A stretch of DNA of 64,000 bases, taken from NCBI RefSeq assembly GCF_020379485.1, contig NC_063436.1, forward strand, positions 27,774,423-27,838,422, read 5' to 3'. Source of the stretch: Brassica napus. Lineage: Eukaryota; Streptophyta; Magnoliopsida; Brassicales; Brassicaceae. Of this stretch, positions 33,470 to 45,658 are shown one piece after another. Made by a program: the position numbers and the translations under genes. Under the pieces are notes generated by a model. The model ran no database searches. It was given only the letters and a program-made list of their open reading frames with translations, and was not told where the DNA came from. How positions within the stretch are numbered: position 1 is the stretch's first letter; each line of letters starts with the position of its first letter.

Positions 33470-36188
33470 TCACTCCACTTCTTTGATGATCCTTCTTGTC
33501 CGATGAGATTCAGTGACAACTGTTCCTGGGGCACTATGAGCTTTCCTACGGTCATCTTTCCTTCTCTTCGCATCGTTCATGGCTCTGCTTTCCGCTTTTG
33601 CTTTGTATATAGGTTTCGGCAAGTGCCTGTGTCTGTAATTTCACATCAACCAAAAACGTTAATGTTTTAGTCTTTTGACAAAATCTCCAAAGTTGGAAGC
33701 CATTTTTATCTGTGTGATCATGTACCTGACAATACGCTTGATCTCAGGAAGATGCTTGTACCGATTCTTCACCGCCTCATTGTACTCATGCTTCTTCTGC
33801 TCCCTTGGAAGAATCTGCAAACACCAATCAACATATGAGAATTTGCCATTTTCAATTTGTTTAAAACAAGCTTAATGCTACAGATTCTTACAACTCCTAG
33901 TTGCTCTGATGCTTTGGCCTTCCACAGCCTGAGATTAGTGTCATCACTGCCCGATATAACATAGGTAGCATCACTGCTATACTTGACACAGAATACTCTA
34001 CAAGAGACAAAAAAGTAAACAAACGCATTATTATATTAAAAACGTTTACAATAAGTTAACAAAAGTGGTTCACCAGGGTACCTCTGCATCCTCTTCGTAT
34101 GGTATATTTCCCTGCTGTGTCCTCCATTGTATGGGAAGATTCTCACGGATCGATCATACGAACCGGTAACGAATTCACGACCAGTTGGTGAAAAATCAAT
34201 ATCCATCCTGGAAAAGATGATTAAAATTGATAAATCATAATGCATTATGATAATCACACGTTGAATATTTGACATGGGGTTTTATCATTCTTACACAGCA
34301 GAAACATGATCTTTATGCACGCACTTTGCTTCTTCATTCTTTCTACCATCAAAGCTATAGCAATTGCCATCTTCATTTGCCTATTCAGTTTCATCAATTA
34401 AGACATAAGCCAAGGACAAATGCTGATTCCTCCAGTTTGATAAATTCATCAGAGAAATTTTCATTCTATGATTATCACTTACAGCTGTGAAGTTCATAGG
34501 CTCCATAGGGTTCCATGCAATTGAATTTGTTTTGGTCTGCCAAAGGAACAAGCAATTGTTAAGTTTGAAGAGTAAGAAAAAAATGCTTTTACATATGAAG
34601 AGAATGAGTGAAGCGAGTTTCAACTATATACCCTCATGAGAATTTTCCTCGCTGCAGAAGACATGCGGATATCATAAATGGATATGTGGTTATCGCTGCA
34701 AGAAGAAGAGAAACCATCTTACAGTGTTAGAGAAAGCTATGGAATGTCTACAACAGATAGTCTTACACAAGTTTAAGGTAGAAAGTATATATACCCAGAA
34801 GATGTCGCCAATATATCAGGCTCTCCAGGATTAAACCGGACAGATATTACAGAGTGACTTCCAGACGTGAAACTCTGGACTGGCTGAGACCTATTATGAT
34901 TCCATATATCAAGTTGAGCTCCGGCTGTAGCAAAAAGATCTCCTTCAAACTGATGATCAACAGCCCTAGAAGTGAAAGAAAGCTAAATAGCTCAAGTTTT
35001 GTGGACATAAAGAATAATAAGAAATGGAATGAAGATGGTAAAAAGCTTACAATAACGCATTCTTGCAGGTATAGACCGCAGATGGCTGGGACAAAAAGAA
35101 GCTTGTTGTTAAGATAAAAAAACAATACAAGAGAATACAAGGGTTATAAGAAAAAACAAACAATGAACCACCTCAGTAGATTTTTCAGATGAGAGGTCAG
35201 AGTCTTCAAGCGAAGGACGAGGAACACTCCACAAACGAACACTGCACAAATCCATTCATCTTTAGTCTCGGTCAAGGACTAAAAAGGTTTTTAAATTCAT
35301 ATATATATATCTTACTTGCAATCAGTTCCGCAAGAAACCAAAACATTGCCATCGGTTGATACTGTAAGACCACGCACAGCACCTAGATGACCAGGAAACT
35401 GGCAAACCGTACGCCTGCTCGTTCCAAGGCACGGAACATATAATTAGTAAAACGAGACACTAAATAAACTTCACACTAGTTCAAGAGAATAGAGAAGATC
35501 TCAACCTCGTAGCGATATCCCAAAGGCGAATATCTGCAAAGAAGAAACATATAATAAGTTTCAGCTTAAAAAGAGTATAAGCATCACATAGATTTCAACA
35601 CTGATAACAAACAGAATCCGAACTTTGAGCTAAATCCTAATGCGTTAAGGCCATTATTAAATACATATACATTCTCCTTTTGGTCATATCACTATCAAAG
35701 TATGCATTGAAGTTATAAACTTGGAGAAAACAGGAGCTGGAAACTTATACCTCCATCCATAGAAGCGGAGAAGATACCCTTCAAGTAATTAGGGTTCTTA
35801 GCCATACACGAGATTCCATCGCGATGCCCATCCATTGCTCCTACGAACGGCCTTGCAAATATCTACAAAGCAAAACCCACAAGCAAAGTTGAAAGCTTTC
35901 GAATCAAAACTAATCAGAAGCAAAACAAAAAGAAGCAAAGATCGAAAAGCTTGATGATGGCAAAACCTTCTCAAGTTTGGCAGCTGTAAGTGCCCTCTGA
36001 TACTCAACCGCCTTCTCCATGGGTCGGAGACTCGGGTCGAAGTTGTGAAACACCCTCTGAACCCAAACCCAAGTTTGATTAGGTCATGGAGGGGGAGAGT
36101 ATAAACTGAATCACAAATTTACCTGAAGGTCCTGACTTCTTTCTCGAGTGAACTCATCAACCGATCTCGATATAGTCTTGATCCTCAT
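33470..36188 (-). CDS. Sof1/DCAF13-type WD40 ribosome-biogenesis protein
   Basis: Fifteen exons on the minus strand join to 452 residues: 36188-36123, 36056-35967, 35862-35751, 35533-35506, 35414-35316, 35241-35172, 35085-35051, 34965-34795, 34695-34632, 34536-34483, 34380-34295, 34207-34082, 33997-33892, 33814-33726 and 33632-33470. The exon lengths keep the frame throughout. Several WD40 repeats are visible (for example Gly-Asp-Ile-Arg-Leu-Trp-Asp and Gly-Ser-Tyr-Asp-Arg-Ser-Val-Arg). They are followed by the basic Sof1 tail, rich in His-Arg-Lys and ending Lys-Glu-Val-Glu. Sof1 is a U3 snoRNP/small-subunit processome protein acting in the nucleolus on 18S rRNA. The homologue DCAF13 can also act as a CUL4-DDB1 substrate receptor. 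It corresponds to AT4G28450. Confidence 0.95.
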
Positions 36189-36275
36189 TGTTTACGACTA
36201 CGAAAGCTCACGGCGGAGAGTAACGGTGAAAGAGAGAGAGAATGTGAGCTAAAGATATTTGGTTGCAGACAGGAA

Positions 36276-36384
36276 AAACCCTAGAGATTGAGAGGTTTTT
36301 GAGAGGTGATGAAGCTTGTATTGTTGTGCTTAGATGGGCTGATAAATTATTATTTAAGCCCAAATAAGGTTTGCTAATTGGGCC
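36276..36384 (-). promoter_or_regulatory. Telo-box plus site II motifs of the Sof1 promoter
   Basis: AAACCCTA lies at 36276-36283 and three site II-type motifs follow within 100 bp upstream of the gene: TGGGCT at 36335-36340, AGCCCA at 36357-36362 and TGGGCC at 36379-36384. This pair of motifs marks co-regulated ribosome-biogenesis genes in plants and is bound by TCP and telo-box-binding factors. It agrees with the gene's job. Confidence 0.75.
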
Positions 36385-36474
36385 GTATACAGTTTTCTTG
36401 GATAGTATTTGTTATTTCTTACAAAATAACTCATTATGTGATTTTCTTTGTTTTAAAATAGTTCATATCTTGAA

Positions 36475-37400
36475 AGTCAATAAATGATATATTCAACTTT
36501 AATATGTTTTGATTTTCAGGCAAGAAGTCTAAAAGATGGGTTATACAAAAATAATCATAAAAATACGCATGAGCTTTGACAAAATCTTTGCGTCGTCGGA
36601 CTTTTACTAGTTTGGTAGCAGTAGTGGCACAAGCATCTCTTACATTAGGTAGGACAAGTCAAGTTCTCATGTTTTGAAATTTGAATATCAAAGGACACAA
36701 TTAAAAAAAAAGGAAAAAGTTGAATTAATTAATATCAATATAACACTCTCTGAATAGATGCTAATGTGGCTATAAGCCAACATTTTCTATTAAACAAAGA
36801 TTAACCACTTTTACATCCGTATAATGTGTTATTTATTCAATGTTTCTTCCCCAAGCTAAACTGGTAAGCAGTAGAGTAGTTAATTGGTCCTCTTGCGCGG
36901 TAGTTCAATTAGTCAAGTCTTGGCTTCCGCGTTAAGTTTCAAAACTCAAGCTTTGACTTTTAAGAACAAAAGTAAACCTTTGTTTTATAGTTGTGCAAAC
37001 ACATCGGCATCGAAATAATTTATTTGTATGTAATTTATTTTAATATATAGATACATTTGTCTAAAATAATTTAGATCATTGATTTGAAAGAAAAATGTTT
37101 TAGTTGTCTCATTAAACTTAATAAATAAGCATATGAATATGATGATAAGAATATCTTGCTTGAGCAGTTTGCATGTTAGATGTTAGCTTTGATAAGGTTT
37201 ATTTTATAATAGCCGCGTAAATATATATATTTTTAGCACTCTCAATTCAAAATTGTGTATACATCGAGTGTTGTAGAGCGACCCCTTCAAGTCACAATAC
37301 GTGGTCAACACGCAAATCGTGAGATGGCGCCGGTAAAATCCGACCTAAGTGATGAACTCATTGAGTCATGACCACTTCCTCGTAAAGAAGCATATATATA
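36475..37400 (+). promoter_or_regulatory. prePIP1 promoter with W-boxes and TATA box
   Basis: Five TTGACY W-boxes occur on either strand: 36475-36480, 36657-36662, 36911-36916, 36953-36958 and 37303-37308. WRKY factors bind these during defence. A TATA box (TATATATA, 37393-37400) lies about 140 bases before the start codon. By composition I would expect one or two W-boxes here, so the excess is modest. Confidence 0.5.
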
Positions 37401-37541
37401 CTCCCTCTCCAACTCTCCTATCCAACATAACCATACCTCCTAATTTTCTTTCTTAACCAAACAAACAAAAATCTTTTATTACCTGACTACTTCGAAGCTC
37501 CTCCTTATTCTTTTTACGCAAAGCAGAGAAAGCAAAATAAT

Positions 37542-37763
37542 ATGAGGAGAGTTAGTTGGTCTACTATTTTGATCGTGGTGATGATGGTGTCGTTGTTGGT
37601 GGTAGAACACGTGGTGGTTCCTGCCGCGGCGGGGAGGGTTCTAATGGAGAAGTCAGGAGACGGAAGAGCGACGGTGATGAGTGTGGAGAAGATGAAGTCG
37701 ACGGTGGGTTCCTGGTTTCAGCGTCTGGCTTCAGGTCCTAGTCCAAGAGGTCGTGGCCATTAA
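37542..37763 (+). CDS. prePIP1 defence peptide precursor
   Basis: A single-exon gene of 73 residues. Residues 1-30 form a signal peptide (basic Arg-Arg start, a long Ile/Val/Met/Leu core, then Pro-Ala-Ala-Ala-Gly). The variable middle is followed by the C-terminal peptide Arg-Leu-Ala-Ser-Gly-Pro-Ser-Pro-Arg-Gly-Arg-Gly-His, the SGPS-GxGH signature of the PIP/IDA-like family. In Arabidopsis the mature PIP1 peptide is secreted, perceived by the LRR receptor kinase RLK7 and amplifies pattern-triggered immunity. The position between Sof1 and RPN1 matches AT4G28460. There is one SGPS motif. Pro residues in it are likely hydroxylated, from knowledge of the family. Confidence 0.93.
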   Translation: MRRVSWSTILIVVMMVSLLVVEHVVVPAAAGRVLMEKSGDGRATVMSVEKMKSTVGSWFQRLASGPSPRGRGH

Positions 37764-38607
37764 AACTAGTTTTCTTTTTTCAAGCTGGAGGAGATGGATT
37801 AGTGTCGATATAACCAATATGTATACAAAAAAAATATTCAATTCATTTATTTCTTTGTTGTTTGATCTCTAGGGTAAATTCACATATTTAGCCAGTAGAA
37901 ACCAAACCATCATTTTGACCCCGAAAGTAAATATATCTTACACCATCATTATACATGTACATTACAAGTTCGATTTGAACAAAATTTCCCAAGTCAGAAT
38001 ATTACAACCTAGTTTCGGCCACCCACTAGATCCAGCATATTCTGCTAAGTCGTTTTTAAAATCTTAAGGAATCGGTAACCGTTCTCGACCATTAACGATG
38101 ACCACGGTACATCCTTACTTTTGTTGGTTGTTAATTTCAATAAGATTGTGTACTCTGCCTTTTGCGAGAGAATTATTTGTGTGGTTGTTGGAAGCGGCTT
38201 CAACAAAAAATTATTGTAAACGAGTGAGCCTTGCACGCCAGCCTGCCGGGTCACCTTCCTAACATTTTATATTACATAGCTTTTGCCAAATCATGAGGAC
38301 AACAAGACGCGTCTGCATGTTAAACAAATTAGAGGCGGAGTGAGAACGAAGCATGAAACTAAAGTTACCGAGCAGTAAACCAAAGAGTAGAACAAGTCGA
38401 TCTAGAGAATTGAAAATTTGGAAAAAAAATATTATCCAACTTTAGAATGATTTAGTGCACAATAAGCGCGATTCAACAAAAGGAAATTGTAAAAACTAAA
38501 CCATTTAATGGGAACATAAGCCAATAAACTAAGCACACAAAAAGGATTTCTTGTGCACATAACAACCACATAGCTCTTCCAAATGCTCGTCACTTCAAAC
38601 TTCGGAT
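37764..38607. other. Intergenic DNA between convergent genes
   Basis: This holds the 3' UTR of prePIP1 and, near 38500-38607, that of RPN1. No other gene or element is apparent. Confidence 0.5.
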
Positions 38608-41600
38608 TCACTCCTCTCTATAGTCTGGATTTTCTTTCAATATGATGAAACCTTCTAGTATGGGAGACAATGGAATGTACCTGTGACACCAAACGAGAAC
38701 CAGGATATAGTAGATTGCAAAATGTAAAACAGAGTTTCGTCTAAGAGTAGGAAGCAACATACTTGTCAGTTGCGAGCTCAGCTCTCTCCCCAGCAGCAAG
38801 GAGAACTGGTGTTGAGTGGGTTTGGAACCCAGTGATTGTCTTGGGACGACCTGCCTGTCCAACCACATCAACCGCTTGTCCTACTCGCACTGGCACGGAG
38901 ATGGGCTTCAAGTTCTCATCCACCGTCAGCATCATCCTTGGCTACACACTCAAACCGTTTGTGTTAACATACAAAAAAAATCTATTTAAGAAAGAAGACA
39001 GAACATTGAACTCACCTGCATCGCCAGGACGAGGAAGTAGAGCACGTAATGGTATTTCCCCAGTATGATGGATTTCATGTCAAGGCATGCATGCAACAAT
39101 GTTACTATACCAGCAAGCGCGGTTCTGACCACACAAAAAAAACGACAGAACACATGTTTAGGATTTACAAAAAAATATAACAATCATCTTGGAAAGCAAA
39201 GTATTCACACAGTAAATGTTAAAACTTACGGGGATAGCAAGAGCCTCTCAGAGTGGAAGGGGCTGAGAGTTAAGAGACCCTTTCCCATATGCACCAGCCC
39301 TTGAGCAATACGCACCTGAATTTACACCTTAACAAATAAGAACTGTGTTTATTCCACGAAATCAAAAAACATAAAATTTAACACATTACACAGAAGAGGA
39401 GGCTGGCATCCTTGTAATAATAGCTGGAGAGGTTTCTAAGCATGCCAGCAATCCTTGCATTGTTAGTTCCAGCGCCGATCAAACCAAGGGAAACAATCGC
39501 TGACTGTAGAAATCAGATTAAACATTGCAAATTAAGTCAATGAAAAACTACTACACCTGAATCTTGAGTGGCGAAAAAGATAAACTCACCATGGCAACTT
39601 CTGAATCTGTGTCATGGCTAAGCCGGCTCAAGGTGTCCATAACAGTCACCTGGAATCAAGGAAACGATTAGAGAGTATTATTAAGAAGTAAAGTAAAATC
39701 AGATTTTCTTTAAAAGAAAAGTATATTCACCTTTGGGTTTGAAATACATAGGAGACCAAGTGCCAAAGGCACTGCACGACGAACGTTCTGTTCTCCATAT
39801 TGCAGCACGCGCTCCAGAGAACGGATGGCCATATCAAGACCCAGTTCTTCAGACATAGCCACCATCGCTAACCCAAGCACGGCTGGACCCTGGTGGATAT
39901 CACCCTTCTCCAGATGCTCTCCACACTGAGCCAGAAGGTCCTGGACCTTAAGGACATTCCCAGTTCCAGCATACGCACATGAAAGAAGTGTCATATCACA
40001 ATACTTTCTGATTTTCTCATTGAACGTCTTCGAAACCTCTGCGGTGGCCTCCACACTCTCCTGCTCGATATTGGAACAAGTTTAACACTAACAAAGCGAG
40101 AGAAAAAAACAACAAATAATCAAGTGTGCGACTCGTTGTCTACCTGTTTGCCAAGGTACAGAAGTCCAAGTCCTAGAGGCAAGAAGCGAGTGAGGGCTTC
40201 ACCCAGTTCCGCCTCACTCCGATCCATCAAAGCGAATATGATGGACTGTGCAACCTCTTCGTTACACGAACCAACGTAAATCATCCCTAAACTAAGTGCG
40301 GCAAACGCAATCACATCGAGAGGTGCTTTTGCATCGTTTAGTATTGGAGACAAACTGCTTCTTATCTGTCCATATAGTTTAGCAACGTTAGTGTCTCGTC
40401 AACAGAATATTCAACGTAAAACTGTTAAGTGGAAACATATCTTCACCTGATCGTTTTGGGAGCCTGCGTATGCAATCCCGAGGCCCATAATAGCACCGAT
40501 TCGGACAGATGAGTCCTCTTTGTCAATGTATTCTCCAAGAAGGGCCAATGCCTGAGAAAGAAACGTTAGTGAGAATAGTGTATGGCGAGAAATATTGAGC
40601 ACAAAGAGATCAACTCACAGGATCACAGTCATTCTTAATGCCGCAGTTAACAATCCCAACACCAAGCAGAGCTCCAGCGATGATTGGATTATCATTGGAG
40701 TGGAAATATTTGTCGAGGTGAGTGAGTCCAGCGTCCACATCCCACAGTAGAATCATACCCTATCATAGGGAAACAACGACGTCCCGTTTACAATCATCAC
40801 TTCAAAGATATGAAACACAGTAGCTAGTCAATGAATAAGGATGCATACCAGACTAGCAGCTGCACTGGTCTTGCCATGTTCTTTGTTTTTGAAGAGCCAG
40901 TTTCCAGCAGATCCACTGGTCGAGTCTGATGGCACTGTCATCAATTTGTCCTGCAATAAGAGAATATATCAAAAGGACAGCCAAGCTTAGTAATTTTAAA
41001 TGTGCACAAAATAAGAAAATGAAATCATACCTGGCCAAAACCAGCATTTACAAATGCATTCACAAAAGTGGCAGCCAGATTTTGTCTAGCGGAATCCGCA
41101 CTTGGGCCAGAGCTAGCCCTGCCATCAAGCAAGTGAGCCTGCAAAATTTCATTAAAAAGATAAGAAACAGATCCTGTGACCAAACCAATAACAGGCCTAA
41201 TTATGATAAAACTTATATACCTTGTAGATGTCTTCAGGCGTCTTGGCTTCCATGACCTCAATATCCCTTGCAAGCGTCAGATATCCTTCACTTAACTTTG
41301 TGTTGTTAACAATATCCTGTAGCATTTCTCTGTCAACGTCGTTTTCAACCATCTCAGGGTCAAGCTCAAAGGTGATGCCCTGCATTGGGGAATAATAAGA
41401 GAACAGGATAAACAAGAAAGTGAGTCATCAGATACTGAATCTCTTCAGTGGTGTTAATATTTTAAGCACTTACATGACGTGATATCATGTAGCAGAACTG
41501 TTTCTTTCTTAGCAGGTCAGTGCATGAGGTAAACACTTGCTTCACATACTGCAATAACGAAAATATATATCAAGTTAGAAAAACATCACTTGGAGGATTC

Positions 41601-43374
41601 TCCAGTTGTCCCCATGGCGTAGAGAGAAGATATTAAGTTATGTATGAAGATTAGAAGCCAGACCTGCATGTTATCAAGAAACAGTGCAATTTGCAAAGCG
41701 TTTGGATATTCTTCAAACTTAATGTAGATCATGTAAGCAATATCTAAAACCAGCATGTCGTCCGGTCCTGGAAGGTACCTGAACAAATAGAAAATTACAG
41801 TGAGTAATCTAAAACCACAAATTGAGTGTTGCACACTAGTCAGATGAATAAGATGATCATATTTAAATTACTTGGCTGCACTGGTGAGATAGTTGCACGT
41901 CCTCCTGAAATTAGTGCGGTCTACATGCTCAAGTAGAAGATCAAGATCCTCAACATCCATTAAGAGGTCAACAGCTTCAGTTTCTGCATTATGCTGCAAC
42001 AAACAAAACGGAATCCTTCAGAGATAGGAAAACACAAGAGATACAAGTCTCAAGCCTATAAATAAAGGTTTTATTAATTTAAGTACATAACGGAACCAAG
42101 AATGTTAGTATGAGAGGGATCTCACCTTCATGTGAAAAGCAACAATTTGCTGCACAAGATCCATTAAGTCTTCAATAGAAGCCTCCTCACCCTGATTTTA
42201 ACAAAAAAAAAAATAACAAGCATATAACCATCTGTTAGAAGCAATTCAAAATAAAGCAGAAAAACACATTGTCATAATATTCACTAACGGACCGGCAGAG
42301 AAAAGCCAAAAAAGAAACTAATCATGACCAATTTGTTTTCTAACCTGACGAACTGTATACTCTTCAGCAATCTCTCCGGCCAAGTTCCTGACATACTCGT
42401 GACCCCAAGATCCGATATCACCCTCTGATCCAGTCAACCTATATCCTAAGCTTTCCTGAAAAGAGTATTGCATAACAAAATCAATCAACAAAAACTACCT
42501 CAAATTCTAGCAAGAACCACAAAATACAAAACTGCTTAAGGCATATCATAAGACGAAGCACACAGAAAAATATGTTTTTATCCATTCCTACTATAAAAGC
42601 ACATACCCTTTGACCCTCAGCAGACATGGTCAGTGCCAAGACAGACAGTATATCAGCCAGCAATTTCTGCAGACACATAAAAAGCCATCTTTAATCCATA
42701 CACAGTAGTAGAATGAGAGAGAAGATGGTAATAATTTCTTGAAATTGTTACCTTGAGATCGGACTCCGCCATATTTTTATGAAACTCCTTAAGAGTTCCA
42801 TAGTGAGGGCGGAGAAACTTGAGGGGTTTAGGAACCGACGTCATGGAGCTTGTTGAGGCACGGATCTCCTGCCTACAGATAAAAAAAGATTATCTGAGTA
42901 TTATCAGCTAATTAAATCGAGAATAGGTTAAGAGAAACATGACTTTACCTCATGCTTTCGAGAGCAGCCTTCTGGAGTTCAGGATTAGGGTCTTGGACCC
43001 TCTCAACATAGAGCTCCAGGTTCTGCTTTAGTTGCAAGTCCTCTTCAGACTACAAATCACATCAGATGCAAAAACCAAGTCATATAGCAATCACTTTAGC
43101 AAGGCTTTCAAAACCAACAAACAGCTTATCAGCTTAACCCTAAATCTCTACATTAGTGCAGAATCTAGAGCTTAATCGTAAATCTCCACTAACTCTGATT
43201 ATGAACTAACTCTTGCAGCCACGCAAAGAATCAAAGAGAATGAGAAATAGAAGTTACCAGATCTTCCTCTTTCTTATCATCCTTCTTCTTGGGATCCTTG
43301 GAAGGAACCTTAATCGTAGCTTCATCTCGCTTCGCACCATCACCAACGCTGTTCGGATCTGGACCTGGAGCCAT
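38608..43374 (-). CDS. 26S proteasome regulatory particle base subunit RPN1
   Basis: Twenty-two exons on the minus strand join to 891 residues, the known length of plant RPN1. Starts and ends: 43374-43258, 43049-42949, 42872-42752, 42666-42607, 42455-42345, 42191-42126, 41993-41872, 41778-41664, 41548-41474, 41379-41221, 41138-41031, 40950-40849, 40759-40619, 40551-40447, 40365-40144, 40060-39731, 39649-39590, 39503-39390, 39315-39230, 39124-39016, 38941-38763, 38680-38608. The N-terminus is acidic/basic (a Lys-Asp-Pro-Lys-Lys-Lys-Asp-Asp-Lys run). PC repeats (Gly-x-x-x-Gly-Leu/Ile-Ala-Tyr-Ala-Gly) run from about 430 to 770 and form the toroid. The end is Glu-Asn-Pro-Asp-Tyr-Arg-Glu-Glu. RPN1 docks ubiquitin receptors and the deubiquitinase UBP6. 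Gene order points to RPN1B (AT4G28470) rather than RPN1A. Confidence 0.96.
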
Positions 43375-43442
43375 CTCGATCAAACTAGCACAAGATCAAT
43401 CTGTAGAATCGTCGGAATTCGAAATCTCGGACCAAATCGAGC

Positions 43443-43620
43443 AAACCCTAAGACTTTAAAGTGCAAGTTGGAGAAGAAGGATGCTTTTCTTCCGGAACTG
43501 AACTGCTGTAATAACGAAACAGATAAGAAGTAAATATACACACTTGCGGAGAAGATTACCCGTCCATCAAGAATTCTATTATGGGCTAGGCCCATTATAC
43601 AATTGGGCTACTTAATAGCC
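43443..43620 (-). promoter_or_regulatory. RPN1 promoter: telo-box and site II motifs
   Basis: AAACCCTAA at 43443-43451 lies in the presumed leader. TGGGCT at 43582-43587, AGGCCCA at 43588-43594, TGGGCT at 43604-43609 and TAGCCC at 43616-43621 form a tight cluster of site II-type elements about 210 bp upstream of the start codon. Such clusters drive expression in dividing cells. Confidence 0.65.
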
Positions 43621-43621
43621 C

Positions 43622-44221
43622 GAACAAAAAATAGATGATAATTTTGTTAAGTGTGTGTTTTTGTAAAAACTAACTTGTTCCGTTAGCTAAAATTACAAAT
43701 GAATTTTATTTTTATTCACCGGTTTTGAGATGTTTTATGAAGATCCATCATAATGATTTTATTTTTTACAAAAAAAATTCAACTAATCTATATAATTAAG
43801 GTATAAATCATATTTTCCAAATTTTAAATTCTAGGATTGTTAAATGGTTTGATCAAACCACTAGACTCAAACTCCACCTAAAATGTGATATTTAATGATT
43901 AGTTATCTAATAATGGAAAAACAAAAACAAATAGAGGAAAACTGTAAAAGAGAAAAGGAAAACAAAACGGAAAGGGTGAAGGCAAAAGAGGCAAGAGGGG
44001 CAAGCAAACACACCGTCAACGAAGAGAGAGAGATAGCGATCGTGTCTTCTCGAAGCTTCCACGAGATTCTCTACTTGTAAGAAACTTCAATTGTGAAAGA
44101 GAAAGAAAGGGAGAAGACGTCTACAGAGAGAAGATCGTTTTTTTTACTTAAATCACCAATCAGATTCAGGAAAAACTGAAGAGACAAAAGAGAGAAGACA
44201 GAAGAAGGAGAAAGAGGTGAG
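43622..44221. other. Divergent promoter region of RPN1 and the DnaJ gene
   Basis: AT-rich up to about 43900, then a strongly purine-rich (GA/AAG) leader of the DnaJ gene at 43920-44221. No further gene is apparent; a short frame at 43895-44080 is a by-product of the purine-rich leader. Confidence 0.5.
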
Positions 44222-45482
44222 ATGGGTGTGGATTACTACAAGCTTCTACAGGTCGATAGAAGCGCCACCGACGATGACCTCAAGAAAGCTTACAGAAAAC
44301 TCGCCATGAAATGGCATCCCGACAAGAACCCCACCAACAAAAAAGACGCCGAAGCTAAATTCAAACAGATCTCCGAAGCCTACGATGTATGTGTTCTGTT
44401 TTTATTGTCTCACTTTCTTTATTGAAATTATCCCCAAAGTTGTCGCCTTTCATGTTTTTTGAGAATCAATTAGTCGCATAGATTGCTGATCTCACGATTT
44501 GATCTTGTGGGTTTTGCTAGATTGAGTGATTAGAATCAGAGAATAAAGTTAAAGATGGTTACTTTGATTCAGGCTTTATGTGGTTAACATTGGTCTCTTT
44601 GTTTAGGTTCTTAGCGATCCTCAGAAGAGAGCGGTGTATGATCAGTACGGTGAGGAAGGTTTAAAAGGCAACGTGCCACCTCCTAATGCTGCTTCTGGAG
44701 CTTCCTACTTCTCTACAGGGTTCAACCCCAGAAGTGCTGATGATATATTCGCTGAGTTTTTCGGGTTCTCTACCCCTTTTGGTGGAGGAGGTGGAGGTGG
44801 TGCTGGTGGATCAATGCACCACCATCACCACCATCATCCTCATCATCATCACCAGGCTGCAGCTAGGAAAGTGGCTCCAATCGAGAACAAGCTGCCTTGC
44901 AGCCTCGAAGATCTCTACAAAGGAACCACCAAGAAGATGAAGATCTCAAGAGAGATTCTAGACGCCAGCGGGTAAGCAATCAAACCAATCTCACTTACCA
45001 TGCTTCTTGACAATACTTAGATCTCTGTGTACTCTTTAACTTGCAGCAAAGCAACGCAAACGGAAGAGATTCTAACGATTGGAGTGAAACCAGGATGGAA
45101 GAAAGGGACCAAGATCACATTCCCTGAGAAAGGCAACGAGCATCCCGGAGTGATCCCAGCTGATCTCGTCTTCATCATCGACGAGAAGCCCCACCCGGTG
45201 TTCACACGTGACGGCAACGACTTGATTGTCACGCAGAAGATCTCGCTAGCTGAGGCCTTGACAGGCTACACCGTGAACCTAACGACACTCGATGGTCGGA
45301 CGCTTACAATCCCTGTCACGAACGTGATCCATCCAGAGTACGAAGAGGTGGTTCCTAAAGAAGGAATGCCGCTTCAGAAAGATCAGACGAAGAAAGGTAA
45401 CTTGAGGATCAAGTTCAGCATCAAGTTCCCAGCGAGGTTGACTTCAGAACAGAAGTCTGGTTTCAAGAAGCTTCTTGGGTGA
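44222..45482 (+). CDS. Type II (class B) DnaJ/HSP40 co-chaperone
   Basis: Three exons, 44222-44386, 44607-44971 and 45047-45482, join to 321 residues. Residues 1-70 are a J domain with the His-Pro-Asp triad (Trp-His-Pro-Asp-Lys near 32-36) that stimulates HSP70 ATPase. A Gly/Phe-rich linker with a Gly run and an unusual His-rich stretch (about twelve His, near 120-135) follows. Two beta-sandwich substrate-binding domains and the C-terminal dimerisation part come next. No Cys-rich zinc finger is present, hence class B, like yeast Sis1 and human DNAJB1. It corresponds to AT4G28480. The gene is convergent with DMP7, with only 176 bp between the stop codons. Confidence 0.95.
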
Positions 45483-45658
45483 TAAGTAAAGCTTCAAAGA
45501 TTGGGTTCTAATGCCCCCACCTGTTGTTGTTTAAATTATTTTTCAAGATAGTTCTTACAAAGATTTGGTTATTACATGTCCTCTAGAAACAAAAATTGAA
45601 AGTCTTTTGTGTGTTTACTACAAAAGTGTATGTCTTTATTCTTTTCCCCTTGTCTAGA

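Noticed and set aside
36895..36960. tRNA or SINE near GCGCGGTAGTTCAATTAGTC
   Set aside because: Box A- and box B-like words are present but both depart from consensus and no cloverleaf or element ends can be drawn.
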